Counted from the stretch's first letter, positions 48,253-57,892 are shown. The stretch is DNA of 64,000 nt from Paraburkholderia sp. BCC1886 (GCF_900996245.1 NZ_CAAJGK010000041.1:372001-436000); one strand, 5' to 3'. Numbers and translations: made by a program. Notes: generated by a model from the sequence alone, not told the origin.

Positions 48253-49011
48253 ATGGACGCCACTCATCACTTTGCATTCACAGGTCGCAAGATTCTTGTC
48301 ACGGGTGCGACGAGCGGAATTGGACGCGCATGCGCCATTTATCTGGCTGGGTGCGGCGCCTATGTGATTGCGACCGGCAGAGACCGCACACGCTGCGAGG
48401 CGCTCGGGGCTGAACTCGGCGAGCGCGGCCTGCGTATGGTGGCCGATATGAGCAGCGAAACCGATATCGACCGCTTGATGAGTGAGATCGCGAGGCGGCA
48501 TGGCAATCTCGATGGCGCGGTCATCAATGCAGGCGTGTCGCCGCATACGGAACTCGGCGCACTGGATCGCATGACGTACGACTCGGTGATGGACGTCAAC
48601 GTCAAAGGCGCGGTATTCACGTTCGCCCGCGCGTTGCCGCTTCTCGCCGATGGTGCGTCCGTCGTATTCGTCGGCTCGGTGGCGGCGAACAAAGGTCAAC
48701 CGGGCGACGCGCTGTATGCGGGTAGCAAAGGCTTCATTCGCTCGTTTGCGCGCAATCTGGGCACCTCGCCGGACTTGATGGCGCGCGGCATTCGCGTGAA
48801 CGTCGAGTCGCCGGGGCCGATCGAGACGCCCATGACGGCGGCCGCTACAACCGACGTCGATATCCGCCGCTACGTCGAGAACATGATTCCGATGAACCGT
48901 TGGGGTCGGCCCGAGGAAGTCGCGAATTCGATTGCGTTTCTGTTGTCACCGGTATCGGGTTTCACGACCGGCGCGGATCTCGCCGTGGATGGCGGCATGT
49001 CGTTTGTTTGA
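48253..49011 (+). CDS. SDR-family oxidoreductase under TetR control
   Basis: 252-residue short-chain dehydrogenase. The cofactor motif TGATSGIG lies at 17-24, NAG at 92-94, and the catalytic S142, Y155 and K159 (YAGSK) are present. The AGGAG ribosome site at 48243-48247 directly follows the operator. The substrate is not evident. A divergent repressor and close operator suggest induction by a small molecule, possibly a toxic carbonyl or quinone. Confidence 0.9.
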   Translation: MDATHHFAFTGRKILVTGATSGIGRACAIYLAGCGAYVIATGRDRTRCEALGAELGERGLRMVADMSSETDIDRLMSEIARRHGNLDGAVINAGVSPHTELGALDRMTYDSVMDVNVKGAVFTFARALPLLADGASVVFVGSVAANKGQPGDALYAGSKGFIRSFARNLGTSPDLMARGIRVNVESPGPIETPMTAAATTDVDIRRYVENMIPMNRWGRPEEVANSIAFLLSPVSGFTTGADLAVDGGMSFV

Positions 49012-49017
49012 CGTGAT

Positions 49018-49479
49018 TCATCCGGGCAGCAGGGTGATGCCATAGTGCGGTGCGGCCGCGCGCATGCGCGCAATGTCTTCGGGTCCAGGTGCGGTTGGGA
49101 TGACCGGACCTTGCTGGGCATCGGCGCAGGCTTCGACGAAATCTTCGAACCCCGCCGGCGTACACACGACCAGATAGCGTGCCGCAGTCGTATCGTCCGT
49201 CGCAATGCGATGCGCGATGTCACGCGGCATGATCGCGGTTTCGCCCGCGTGCAACTGCACTTCCTGATCGCCGACAGTGAGATTGACGTGCCCTTCCAGA
49301 ACCGTGATGGTTTCGTCTTCGCGTTCATGCACATGCAGTGGGGTCGCTTTGCCAGGCGGACTGAACATCTCCAGCATGCAAAACGCCCCCCCTGTGTCGT
49401 CTCCGGAGGTGAGGAGCCGGGCCCGTGCGCCGGCGAAGTTGTATTCCAGCGGCTTGTCGTTCAGGATCAATCCGTTCAT
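49018..49479 (-). CDS. Cupin-domain protein
   Basis: 153-residue single-domain cupin. The metal-binding motif 1 is visible as HVHEREDETITVLEG and motif 2 as PRDIAHRI within the next strand pair. It probably binds a metal and a small ligand; enzymatic or sensory role unknown. It is convergent with the SDR gene, 6 bp apart, and lies directly downstream of the aldehyde dehydrogenase remnant. Confidence 0.85.
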   Translation of the reverse strand: MNGLILNDKPLEYNFAGARARLLTSGDDTGGAFCMLEMFSPPGKATPLHVHEREDETITVLEGHVNLTVGDQEVQLHAGETAIMPRDIAHRIATDDTTAARYLVVCTPAGFEDFVEACADAQQGPVIPTAPGPEDIARMRAAAPHYGITLLPG

Positions 49480-49496
49480 GGTGCTACCTCTGTCAT

Positions 49497-49900
49497 TGTG
49501 ACGAGTATCGACTTGGGGTTCGAAGGGGCGAACGGATCGTGCTGCGCTGCGTCGATGAAAGCCCGGCCGGCCTCGAGTTTTGCCGCCACAGCGTGCGCGC
49601 GCTTCGTGTCGCCGGAAATGACGTACGCTTGAAACCGTAGACCGTATCGTTCGCTATTTCAACCGCATTGTCTTCGCCGCTGTGCGACAGAATGCAGAGC
49701 ACGTGACCAAGAATTTCTTCGTGTGCGGCGGTCATGTCGTTCGACATGTTCGTGAATACGATCGGCTTCACGCAGTAGCCGCCCAGTCCCTCGGGATGCC
49801 CCGCGCCGCCGATAATGGGCGTCGCGTCTTCTTCCACACCGCGTCCTCGGCATCGTCGAGCATCAGTGTGGCCCGATACGCCGCGAAAGAAGACGCGATG
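49497..49900 (-). pseudogene. Degraded aldehyde dehydrogenase (C-terminal remnant)
   Basis: On the minus strand one frame reads PIIGGAGHPEGLGGYCVKP, VFTNMSNDMTAAHEEILGHV and NDTVYGF, which follow the aldehyde dehydrogenase consensus before its C-terminus. At about 49638 the match shifts frame and continues as YVISGDTKRAHAVAAKLEAG and then DPFAP. The N-terminal two thirds, including the catalytic Cys region, are absent. It is therefore a frameshifted, truncated gene. Confidence 0.75.
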
Positions 49901-50011
49901 AGGTTGCCACGAAACCCGGTGGTCCATCCTTCGAATGTCTTAAGCTACGGCTGATTACGCGAACCAGGCGGCGCGTCTGCCGCTTTTAATCCTCTAATTG
50001 TCAAACGAGCC

Positions 50012-50416
50012 ATGAACACTCGGCAAAACCTTCAGTTGGCGCAGAACTTCCTCGCGAAACTCGGCAGCGGGGCGAGTGCCGCCGACATCGCGGCACTGTG
50101 CTCTGCGGACCTGGAGTGGTCCATTCCCGGCGACGACGGGGCGTTGCCGTGGGTCGGACACAAGGTCGGGCGCGAAGCCATGCACGACTTCATTCGCGAC
50201 ACCGCGACCATGATCGAGCGAGAGAGCCTCGAGATTCACGACCTGCTCGCGAGCGAAGAGCGCGCGGTGATTCTCGGTCACCTGAAGACGAGAATCGTCG
50301 CGACGGGCAAACTCATCGACGGTGCGTTTGCGATCGTTCTCAAGTTCCGCGAAGGGAAGATTGCGAGCTTCACGATGCTCGAGGACAGCTTCGCCGTTTC
50401 GGCGGCGGCGCGTTGA
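50012..50416 (+). CDS. SnoaL/NTF2-like protein
   Basis: 134-residue protein of the ketosteroid isomerase-like fold: an N-terminal helix pair (LAQNFLAKLGSG, IAALCSADLEWSIPG), then GREAMHDFIR and a curved sheet (DGAFAIVLKFREGKIASFTMLED). No catalytic set specific to a known enzyme was identified. It stands alone, between a dead aldehyde dehydrogenase and a serine hydrolase. Confidence 0.8.
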   Translation: MNTRQNLQLAQNFLAKLGSGASAADIAALCSADLEWSIPGDDGALPWVGHKVGREAMHDFIRDTATMIERESLEIHDLLASEERAVILGHLKTRIVATGKLIDGAFAIVLKFREGKIASFTMLEDSFAVSAAAR

Positions 50417-50592
50417 GTTCCGATGGCGTCGGCATCGAAGTGCTTCAGGTTGGCTGATTGCCGACTACTTCGAGCCGTACTCAACGCTCTGACGCCATCA
50501 CACCGCGGTAGCCCTGTCCAGTGTACGGATTAAAGTCATCGTTTCCCAAGCTCTCGTAACATGTAGCCCACATCGCTCATTACGAGGTCGCC

Positions 50593-51783
50593 ATGTCGGT
50601 CAGTTCAAGTACTGCCTCTTCTCCATCCCAAACACCCGCCGACACGGCGCTTGCCGCCCGTGTCGATGCGGTATTGTTCCGCGCGATCGAAGCGCAGCGA
50701 CTGGTCGGCGCGGTCGTGCTGATCGCGCGCGACGGCCAACTCGTCTATCGCCGGGCTGCGGGTTTGGCGGACCGGGAGTCGCAAACGCCGATGAGCGAAG
50801 ACACGCATTTCAGGCTTGCCTCGGTGAGCAAGCCGATCGTCTCCACCGCTGCAATGGTGCTCGTCGCGCAAGGCAAACTGTCGCTCGAGGACGACGTCAC
50901 GCGCTGGCTGCCCGACTTCCGTCCCGCTCTGGCCGACGGTACCGTGCCGGCTATCACGGTGCGTCATCTGCTCACGCATACGGCCGGTCTTGCTTATCGT
51001 TTCGCGGAGGCCGACGCGAATGGTCCGTATGCACGCGCGGGCATATCGGACGGACTCGACGGCGCGACCCTCACGCTCGCCGAAAACGTCCGCCGCATCG
51101 CGAGCGTGCCGTTGCTCTATGCGCCGGGTACAGACTGGCGCTATTCGGTCGCGATCGACGTGACCGGTGCACTAATCGAAGCGGTATCCGGAAAGCCGCT
51201 AGGCAATGCGCTCGATGAACTCGTCCTCGGTCCGCTCGGCACACGCAGCCTCGGGTTTGTTGCAAAAGATCCTTCACGGCTCGCGACGCCCTACGTGAAC
51301 GACACGCCGCAACCGCATCGTCTCGCCGAGAACGAGACCGTTCCTATTCTCGAAGGCGCGGTCGGTGTCACGTACTCGCCAAAACGCGCGTTCGATGCGG
51401 CGGCGTTTCCATCGGGTGGAGCAGGGATGATCGGTACCGCGGGCGACGTGTTGCATCTGCTTGAGACGTTGCGCGCAGGCGGCGGTGAACTGTTGCCCGC
51501 CGCGCTCGTCGAGGAGATGGCGCGCGTGCAGACCGGTAACACGGTTCTGCCGGACCGGCCGGGGCTCGGTTTCGGCATTGGCTTCGCGGTATTGCGCGAT
51601 CCTGCAGCGGCGGCGTCGCCGGAGTCGCCCGGCACGTGGCGCTGGGGCGGCGTGTATGGCCATTCGTGGTTCGTCGACCGCGCACGCGGACTGAGCGTCG
51701 TCTCGTTGTCGAATACGCTTTATGAAGGGATGAACGGCCAGTACACGGTCGATCTGCGCGACGCGGTTTATGGTGCGCAGTGA
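50593..51783 (+). CDS. Serine hydrolase of the class C beta-lactamase/esterase family
   Basis: 396-residue enzyme. The SxxK motif is S77-V-S-K80 and the tyrosine motif is Y184-S-V instead of the Y-x-N of true beta-lactamases, which favours an esterase or D-aminopeptidase-like activity. A late GHSWFVD segment corresponds to the third motif. No signal peptide is apparent, so it is probably cytoplasmic. A strong terminator lies about 120 bp downstream. Confidence 0.87.
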   Translation: MSVSSSTASSPSQTPADTALAARVDAVLFRAIEAQRLVGAVVLIARDGQLVYRRAAGLADRESQTPMSEDTHFRLASVSKPIVSTAAMVLVAQGKLSLEDDVTRWLPDFRPALADGTVPAITVRHLLTHTAGLAYRFAEADANGPYARAGISDGLDGATLTLAENVRRIASVPLLYAPGTDWRYSVAIDVTGALIEAVSGKPLGNALDELVLGPLGTRSLGFVAKDPSRLATPYVNDTPQPHRLAENETVPILEGAVGVTYSPKRAFDAAAFPSGGAGMIGTAGDVLHLLETLRAGGGELLPAALVEEMARVQTGNTVLPDRPGLGFGIGFAVLRDPAAAASPESPGTWRWGGVYGHSWFVDRARGLSVVSLSNTLYEGMNGQYTVDLRDAVYGAQ

Positions 51784-51905
51784 AGTGCAGGGCAGTGCCG
51801 AGACTGCCGCATAGTTCGTACAGATAGCTCTCCTTTAATCGCGACCGCCGTCCGGCGGTTGCACCTCATCGCTCGAAATTCGCAAAACGCGTTCAGTTAA
51901 GACGC

Positions 51906-51935
51906 TCCGATTCGCTCTGAGCGAGCGGATTTTTT
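51906..51935 (+). terminator. Rho-independent terminator
   Basis: Stem TCCG/CGGA plus TCGC/GCGA with a small internal bulge, loop TCTGA, followed by six T (51930-51935). It lies about 120 bp downstream of the serine hydrolase. A GC-rich hairpin (ACCGCCG/CGGCGGT) about 60 bp earlier lacks a T-run. The rest of 51784-52187 holds nothing recognisable besides the promoter of the next gene. Confidence 0.65.
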
Positions 51936-52187
51936 CCCCACGTCGCCTGATGTCGGGGGAATACTCTTATTTCCGATCGACCCTACTCCTGCACGTCATT
52001 CTTGCCGACAGACAGCCAATGACTTCCCTGGCTAGCTGAACGGTCGCCGCGCACGTGGACACGTGCGCAACGACCGGGCATCGACCACCTCGACCGTCTG
52101 ACGCATCGCCTGACCCGGCGCTCCGGGCTCATCTCTCAATCGAACAACATTTGCGCGAGCCGGCTCATGTCGGCCCGCTATCTCATC

Positions 52188-54053
52188 ATGATTCGACGAC
52201 GTCAATTTCTCGGTTGTCTGACCGCCCTCAGCGGAAGCGTCGTTCTGAGTGCCTGCGGCGGCGGTGGCGGCGGGGACGGCAGCGGCAGCTCGCAAGCCGG
52301 CAATTCCGCGAGCGATCCGGCGACGGCATCGGGTACGGGCACGAGCGGCGGCGCCGGTACGGCGACCACCGCGTCGGCGACCAGCACGGCTTCAACGGGC
52401 ACCACATCGACGAGCAATCCGGCAACCACGGTCAACGGATCTTCGCCTGCGTTATCGGGCAGCACGTCGTCCGATCCGGCATCGTCTTCGGGAACCTCGT
52501 CGTCCGGCTCATCGTCCTCTAACACCGGCTCGTCTTCGTCCGACTCAAGCTCCGGCAGTACCAGCAATTCCGGCTCCAGCGGAAGCAACGACTCGACGAC
52601 GACCGAACCAGACTCGGGATCGTCGAACCCCACCTCCAACGCATCCGCGGACGGCACGACCATTCCGCCGGCCAGCAGCATCGTCGACAATCAGAACGCG
52701 ACGTGGACGCTCTCGAACGCGTCGGTGTACAAGAACGGCAGCCCCGCCGGCACGACATCGAACGTGTCGCTCATTCTGTGGATTGGCGGCGTCGTCTATC
52801 ACGAAACTTCGGGCAGCCAGTTTTATCAATGGAGCGGCACGGGCTGGGTCTGGTGTAACGATCCGCGCCTCGGCGGTACATCCGCCGACGGCACGATGAT
52901 CCCGCCCGCGTCGTACCTGATCGACAAAGCCGGTGCGCTATGGACGCTCGCGAATGGCGTCGTGTATCGCAACAACAGCGTGGTGGGCACGCTGACGAAT
53001 GGGGCACTGCTGCTGTGGTACGGCGGCAAGTTCTGGTGTAAGACGACGGCCGGGCAGTTCTATGTCTGCGCCGATCTCGATCAATGGCGGCCATGCAACG
53101 ATCCGCGCCTCGTCTTGCCCGCGACGGCCGGTACTTTCCACGGTGTGAACGGCCACTACGACTACCTGTACACGCCCGCGCAACTCGTGTCGATCATGAC
53201 GAACATGGGCTGCTCGACGTATCGGGTCGGTTGCACGGACGACGCCGTGCAACTGAACGCGGTCGTTGCGTTGGCGCGAGCGTTCCAGCCGGCCGGACTC
53301 AAACTGCTGGTGCTCGTGAACCTCGGACTCTACGACACCAACGGCATGCTCTTCGCCAGCGAGTCGGCAGCTTATACGCGTGGCGTCAGTTGCGCGCGGA
53401 CCGTCGCGGCCGCATTGGCGCCCTATGGCGTGACGATGTACGAATGCGGTAACGAACTCACTCGCGACAGCGCGATCATCCTCGACTCGACGAATGCCGG
53501 CACCAAGGCAGTCGATTTCAACAACACGAACTGGCCGTTGATGCGCGGCGTGATGCGCGGCATGATTGCCGGCGTCAAGGCAGCGCAACCCACGGCGAAA
53601 TGCGGCATTAACTTTTGCGTGGCGGATGTCGGTGCAAGCGACGCGCTATGGGACGGCTCGCAGCCCGACGGCACGAGCGGCTATCCCACTGTGCGGTGGG
53701 ACCTGACGACGTGGCATAACTACGAGGTGTATGGCGATCTCTTCGATATCGGCATCGACGGAGCCGGGCCGGGTTTCGACTTGCCGACTTATTGCAATGC
53801 ACGTTATGGCGTGCCGTTCCTGATTACGGAGTGGAACACGGGACCGGAACAAACCGGCGCCTATCGCGCGAGTTATATCAGTTCGCATCTGCTGGAGTAC
53901 TACCAGGCGAGAAAGACGAAGAACATCCAGTCGGCGATGTACTACGTGCTCGATAGCGGCGACACCACCTACGGGCTGATGATCAACGGTACGCCGGTAA
54001 CGCTGCCTTATAACGCGTTCAGGAGTTTTATCGCGAGCCATCCGGATACCTGA
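52188..54053 (+). CDS. Lipoprotein glycoside hydrolase, clan GH-A type, with duplicated N-terminal module
   Basis: 621-residue surface or periplasmic enzyme. The signal RRRQFLG ... VVLSAC predicts lipidation at Cys23 and has a Tat-like twin-arginine. It is followed by Gly6 and a ~125-residue Ser/Thr/Gly linker. Two tandem ~77-residue modules come next (about 153-230 and 232-308), each with SADGT.IPPAS, VVY, LW.GG and WxxCNDPRL. The C-terminal barrel has the clan GH-A acid/base in CGNE (E423) and the nucleophile in TEWN (E548). The glycan substrate is unknown. ATG 52188 was preferred to 52167. Confidence 0.8.
   Translation: MIRRRQFLGCLTALSGSVVLSACGGGGGGDGSGSSQAGNSASDPATASGTGTSGGAGTATTASATSTASTGTTSTSNPATTVNGSSPALSGSTSSDPASSSGTSSSGSSSSNTGSSSSDSSSGSTSNSGSSGSNDSTTTEPDSGSSNPTSNASADGTTIPPASSIVDNQNATWTLSNASVYKNGSPAGTTSNVSLILWIGGVVYHETSGSQFYQWSGTGWVWCNDPRLGGTSADGTMIPPASYLIDKAGALWTLANGVVYRNNSVVGTLTNGALLLWYGGKFWCKTTAGQFYVCADLDQWRPCNDPRLVLPATAGTFHGVNGHYDYLYTPAQLVSIMTNMGCSTYRVGCTDDAVQLNAVVALARAFQPAGLKLLVLVNLGLYDTNGMLFASESAAYTRGVSCARTVAAALAPYGVTMYECGNELTRDSAIILDSTNAGTKAVDFNNTNWPLMRGVMRGMIAGVKAAQPTAKCGINFCVADVGASDALWDGSQPDGTSGYPTVRWDLTTWHNYEVYGDLFDIGIDGAGPGFDLPTYCNARYGVPFLITEWNTGPEQTGAYRASYISSHLLEYYQARKTKNIQSAMYYVLDSGDTTYGLMINGTPVTLPYNAFRSFIASHPDT
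52644..53111 (+). repeat. Two tandem ~77-residue carbohydrate-module-like repeats
   Basis: Unit 1 is coded by 52644-52877 and unit 2 by 52881-53111. Both begin SADGT.IPPAS and end CNDPRL. The second carries extra cysteines. They may be carbohydrate-binding modules; no known family was recalled. Confidence 0.75.
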
Positions 54054-54138
54054 CGTCGGCCATCTGGCGCGAGAGGGACGTGACGGTGGGTTATCATCAC
54101 GCCGTCGTCGAGTGACTCGATCCCTACGGTGTGCCGAT

Positions 54139-54681
54139 ATGAACTATCCGGTCTTGTTGCGAGTGAGTTGTCTGCTGATCGGCATGGCCGCTTCGCAGGT
54201 CTACGCGGACCCTTTGCGCGTCAATCGCGGTCACGATCCGTTCTTGCCTATTTCCAAAGCCATTGCTGACTGCCCGGCGCCGTTAGGGCCGCTGGAGACA
54301 GAACAGGAATGGCTGGACGACAGCCATTACCGGATCGAGCGCGGCAATAGCTGCTGGATAGAAGGGCGTTGCCGTTTGTCGAATGCTTACCTGTACGACG
54401 CGGAAATCGCCGATGCCGTGCCGCGGCGGCTCGCCAGCATCAACCTGGCGACTCACTGGCGGGAGCAGACGACGTTGTGGCTGACGTTGCAGCGGCGTTT
54501 TATTTACGTGGAAGGGTGTGTGGCGCCTGGTTTCGATAAGAAGACTTTCCTGGATGAACTGGCGAAAACCGCCGACGTCGATCGCGTGATCGACAACACG
54601 ACGAACGACCCGCACGCGGCGCAGGTTCCTTATAGAACATTGGCGAATCCGGATAAGAAGGCCAATGCCCAGCAGGAATAG
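54139..54681 (+). CDS. Exported BON-domain-like protein
   Basis: 180-residue protein starting at ATG 54139. A signal peptide ends near residue 23 (SQVYADP). Mature cysteines occur in DCPAPLG, SCWIEGRC and EGCVAPG. The C-terminal half (RLASINLATHW, LWLTLQRRFIYVEGCV, LAKTADVDRVIDNT) has the alpha-beta layout and VxGxV-type strand of a BON domain, which binds membranes or ligands. Exact role unknown. Confidence 0.72.
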   Translation: MNYPVLLRVSCLLIGMAASQVYADPLRVNRGHDPFLPISKAIADCPAPLGPLETEQEWLDDSHYRIERGNSCWIEGRCRLSNAYLYDAEIADAVPRRLASINLATHWREQTTLWLTLQRRFIYVEGCVAPGFDKKTFLDELAKTADVDRVIDNTTNDPHAAQVPYRTLANPDKKANAQQE

Positions 54682-55193
54682 CGCCTGAGTTCTTTATCTG
54701 ACCGGCTGGAAATCGGATAGCGCGAAATTGCCAGCGAAGTAAGCATGCATCGGGCCGTATAGGCAGAATACGAACCGCCTGCGTTATATCTGTTCCTATG
54801 AGTAGGGTAGCCGATGGAATAGCGATTGATCGGCTTCGCTACCGGATGGCGCGCGAGGAGATCATGCTTGGTCAGCGATCTCTGTTGGATCTCTCTCCTC
54901 CTGACCTGGTCAGGCCGTACCAAGCACTGATCCTGCAGTTCTTCACATCTCTATTGCACTGACCTGTCTAGGGTATCCGGTGCGTCGCCTTATCGAATCT
55001 TCTCATGTTTAATCCATTTACGGCGTCTCTCTGACATGCAGGTAAGTATTGTCCTACGTGTCAAAATGAAATTGACGATTTTTTGTTGCAGTTTGTGGAT
55101 AACCGTTCCACTTTTAGGAATTGTCGGATAGCGGGAGAATGGAAATCCATTGAGAGTTGTCACGCTTTTTTCAAAAAAATAGAAGGAGAGAAA
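54682..55193. other. Gap before the Rhs gene, with one possible small open frame
   Basis: About 510 bp with lower GC than upstream. A 54-codon open frame at 54798-54962 has no clear ribosome site and no recognised relatives. The last 150 bp are AT-rich and likely hold the promoter of the Rhs-type gene. No inverted-repeat mobile element ends or attachment sites were seen. Confidence 0.45.
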
Positions 55194-57578
55194 ATGAAAG
55201 CGTGGAAGTTTTGCAGTCGACTCCCTGTCGTTATTGGGCGCCTAATCGTTGCAACAAATTTTCTGATGTCGGGAACTTGTATTCATGCAGCGACAGAAGA
55301 CCAATGTATGCACCTGTACCGAAAGTCTTTGGGTGTTCCCGGTACTCCAGAGTGTGCGATTCAGACCGGTGGCACTATGCCAGAAAACGACGGACCGGAC
55401 GATCCCTACAACTCGCTGAATTACTATAATTGCGGAACCTGGATAACCGACTATTGCCTTGGAGCGACAGGTGGGACGTCTCCCGATGCTACGTGTCCTA
55501 TCAACGATCCTGTATTCGCCGCCAGCGGCGTCGTTACTACAAGCAGCAATGACTTTGTCAGCGGTGATGAACTTCCCATGACGTTCACCCGCACCTACCG
55601 ATCCGTGCCTTACCCGCTAAACACTCAAGCAATGGGAGCAAACTGGGTACATAACTGGCAGAGAAAGCTAGACATCGTCGGCGATGGAGATAGCGTAGCA
55701 AAGGTCAATGCTTATCGGGCGAATGGAGAACCATTAACTTTCACCTTGATAAACGGCAAGTGGCGCACTGCGGTTTTCAGCGGTTTGGACCTTGCCCGAT
55801 TTGGCGGTGGATGGTCGCTCAAGGATCTTGTCGGCGAAACGGTGGAGAACTATTCAGCGCAAGGCATTTTACTTTCCGAGACAACCAAGACTGGATTCGT
55901 CCGGGCCTTGACCTACGACGGGCAGGGACGTATTGCATCGATTACCCAACATGGTCCAGGAACCAAGGCGACCTACGACCTTACCATTCGGTTCGAATAT
56001 GAACAGAGTGGTCGCCTTGGAAGACTGATCGATCCTTCAGGAGGCATCACACAGTACAAGTACGGCTTGTGGGGTAATCTTGTTTCCGTGACCTGGCCTG
56101 ACGGCAGTATGCGCCAGTATGAGTACACCGACGCATATTCGAAGCGCGCATTGACTGGCATGGTCGACGAAGCCGGCTTGCGCATTTCAACGTGGACATA
56201 CGATACACAGGGACGAGCGATTTCCGTTAGCCACCCGGATTCCGCGGAAAACGTGCAATTCTCATATGGTCGAGGGGAGACCGTCGTGACTGGGAGAGAT
56301 GGTGCCAGAACACTATTTTTCCTCACGGCCAAGAACGCGGTTTTTCCATCAGGAAGCAGTGGTTCCATCTCCAACGAATTAACGTGGGATTCATCGGGCA
56401 AACTCTTAAGTACTAGCGCTTCGACGCGAGAAGCTACCTACGCATATGACGATTCCGGTCGCCCCTTAAAAGCTACCGTTAAGACGTCGTCTGGGGTCTC
56501 GGTTACTTCAGTGCAATACGCGGATGCTACGAGCCTTCACCCGGCGTTCGTTGCATTGCCGGGAAAGTTCCTGTCATTCGTTTACGACATCAATGGCAAC
56601 GTCTCGGGCTATAGCGAGAGGATAACCAAAGATCCGACTGGCGAAGCTGGTTTTAACGCTGTTTGGGACGGGCGGCAACAACGAACCGTCGGCGCTCGAT
56701 ATGATCAGTTTAACCGAATGATCGAGGCAGTCATCTTTGAAAACAATGTTAAGACCGCCGACTGGGTGTACGTCTACGATTTCACGGGAAATCTGAATAC
56801 TGCTCAAAACATCGTCTCTCATTGGCTCTTTGGTGACCAGGACCGAGACGCCGCACACCGCGTCATCTGGCAGACCGGCAACTTTCGTGAGGCACGTATT
56901 GCATATGACCTCAGAGGACGAGCGACGCAGTTTATATATGATGAACAGGCGATTCCTGCAACTGGCCGGCCGCGCCGTGTGCTGACTGTCGATTACCGGT
57001 ACTCATCCGACGGAAAACTATCTTCCCGGAATGCTGTCGTCGCAACAAATGGCGGACCAGCGATCGCCATCAGCAGCGACGACACGAACAGGTGGCTTGA
57101 CAATTACGAGGCGGGTATCGACCCTGTGGGCCCCTCTCCCGGTCAGCTCGGGTGGACTACGCTGTTGACATCCGACTCTCAGCCTCGCATGGGGACCTTG
57201 TGTATTGGATGTGGCTATATTCAGGCTCACCCGGCATGGTCTTTCTTCCTAAAAGACCTTTATATCAGTGCACGGAGTGGAATGCCTGTTGCGGATAGTC
57301 CCGTGGAGTTCCAGGTTGCCGCACAGAGCCAGTTGCCGTTTCCGGTGCTGACACCGAACCTGTCGCAACGAAACGCGCTATATGCAAAGCTATTTGCACC
57401 TGATACGGTACAGCCGTCGGGTTTTATAAAATGCAAAGACGAGTCTGACTGCGACGCCGTGAGGACAGCATGTCGGATAAAGTGCTCGAATGCCGCGCTG
57501 CCGAGCGGCAATGATGGATTCAGATTCTGGAATTGCGTCAATGACTGTGCCGAACTCAGGGGGTGCCCGAGAATTTAA
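55194..57578 (+). CDS. Rhs/YD-repeat protein with cysteine-rich C-terminus
   Basis: 794-residue exported protein. ATG 55194 has AAGGAGAG just upstream; the frame remains open to 55083 without support. A signal peptide (LPVVIGRLIVATNFLMSGTCIHA) precedes a DUF6531-like domain (DPVFAASGVVTTSSNDFVSGDELPM, about 105-200). YD repeats follow (YDTQGRAISV, YDDSGRPLKAT, YDINGNVSGYS, YDLRGRATQF). The usual Rhs-associated core and its cleavage motif are absent. The last 50 residues hold seven or more cysteines (CKDESDCDAVRTACRIKCS ... CVNDCAELRGC). Base composition is clearly lower in GC than its neighbours, a sign of horizontal acquisition. Confidence 0.85.
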   Translation: MKAWKFCSRLPVVIGRLIVATNFLMSGTCIHAATEDQCMHLYRKSLGVPGTPECAIQTGGTMPENDGPDDPYNSLNYYNCGTWITDYCLGATGGTSPDATCPINDPVFAASGVVTTSSNDFVSGDELPMTFTRTYRSVPYPLNTQAMGANWVHNWQRKLDIVGDGDSVAKVNAYRANGEPLTFTLINGKWRTAVFSGLDLARFGGGWSLKDLVGETVENYSAQGILLSETTKTGFVRALTYDGQGRIASITQHGPGTKATYDLTIRFEYEQSGRLGRLIDPSGGITQYKYGLWGNLVSVTWPDGSMRQYEYTDAYSKRALTGMVDEAGLRISTWTYDTQGRAISVSHPDSAENVQFSYGRGETVVTGRDGARTLFFLTAKNAVFPSGSSGSISNELTWDSSGKLLSTSASTREATYAYDDSGRPLKATVKTSSGVSVTSVQYADATSLHPAFVALPGKFLSFVYDINGNVSGYSERITKDPTGEAGFNAVWDGRQQRTVGARYDQFNRMIEAVIFENNVKTADWVYVYDFTGNLNTAQNIVSHWLFGDQDRDAAHRVIWQTGNFREARIAYDLRGRATQFIYDEQAIPATGRPRRVLTVDYRYSSDGKLSSRNAVVATNGGPAIAISSDDTNRWLDNYEAGIDPVGPSPGQLGWTTLLTSDSQPRMGTLCIGCGYIQAHPAWSFFLKDLYISARSGMPVADSPVEFQVAAQSQLPFPVLTPNLSQRNALYAKLFAPDTVQPSGFIKCKDESDCDAVRTACRIKCSNAALPSGNDGFRFWNCVNDCAELRGCPRI

Positions 57579-57629
57579 CCGATACCTCACTCACTATCGT
57601 CACAGATCAAACAGTCAGGAGCAGATCCC

Positions 57630-57869
57630 ATGATTCACAACAAAGCAGTAGCACTCGACGTCAGCACCCGCATGCTCGATATCAACCGTGCAATGGACGA
57701 AGCAATCTCAGTGGTGCAGGCGCAGTGTTCATCCGAAGAACTGGAGAACTTCAAACTCGCCATGGGCGAGATCATGTACATGGTCTTCGATAAAGCGCTC
57801 ATCCCGATCTACAAGGAACACCCCGACCTGGTTCCCGAGGGCCAGCGGGTCAGTGGCGTTACCGACTAA
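57630..57869 (+). CDS. Small acidic hypothetical protein
   Basis: 79-residue protein with CAGGAG eight bases before ATG 57630. It is mostly helical (MLDINRAMDEAISVVQAQCS, ENFKLAMGEIMYMVFDKAL), with no signal peptide or motif. It lies 51 bp after the Rhs-type gene. By position it could be a cognate immunity or accessory protein, but its size and lack of resemblance leave this open. Confidence 0.65.
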   Translation: MIHNKAVALDVSTRMLDINRAMDEAISVVQAQCSSEELENFKLAMGEIMYMVFDKALIPIYKEHPDLVPEGQRVSGVTD

Positions 57870-57892
57870 CCGGCAAACGCATCGAAACACCC

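Noticed and set aside
54798..54962. 54-codon open frame before the Rhs-type gene
   Set aside because: No ribosome site and no resemblance to known proteins; kept only as a remark in the gap description.
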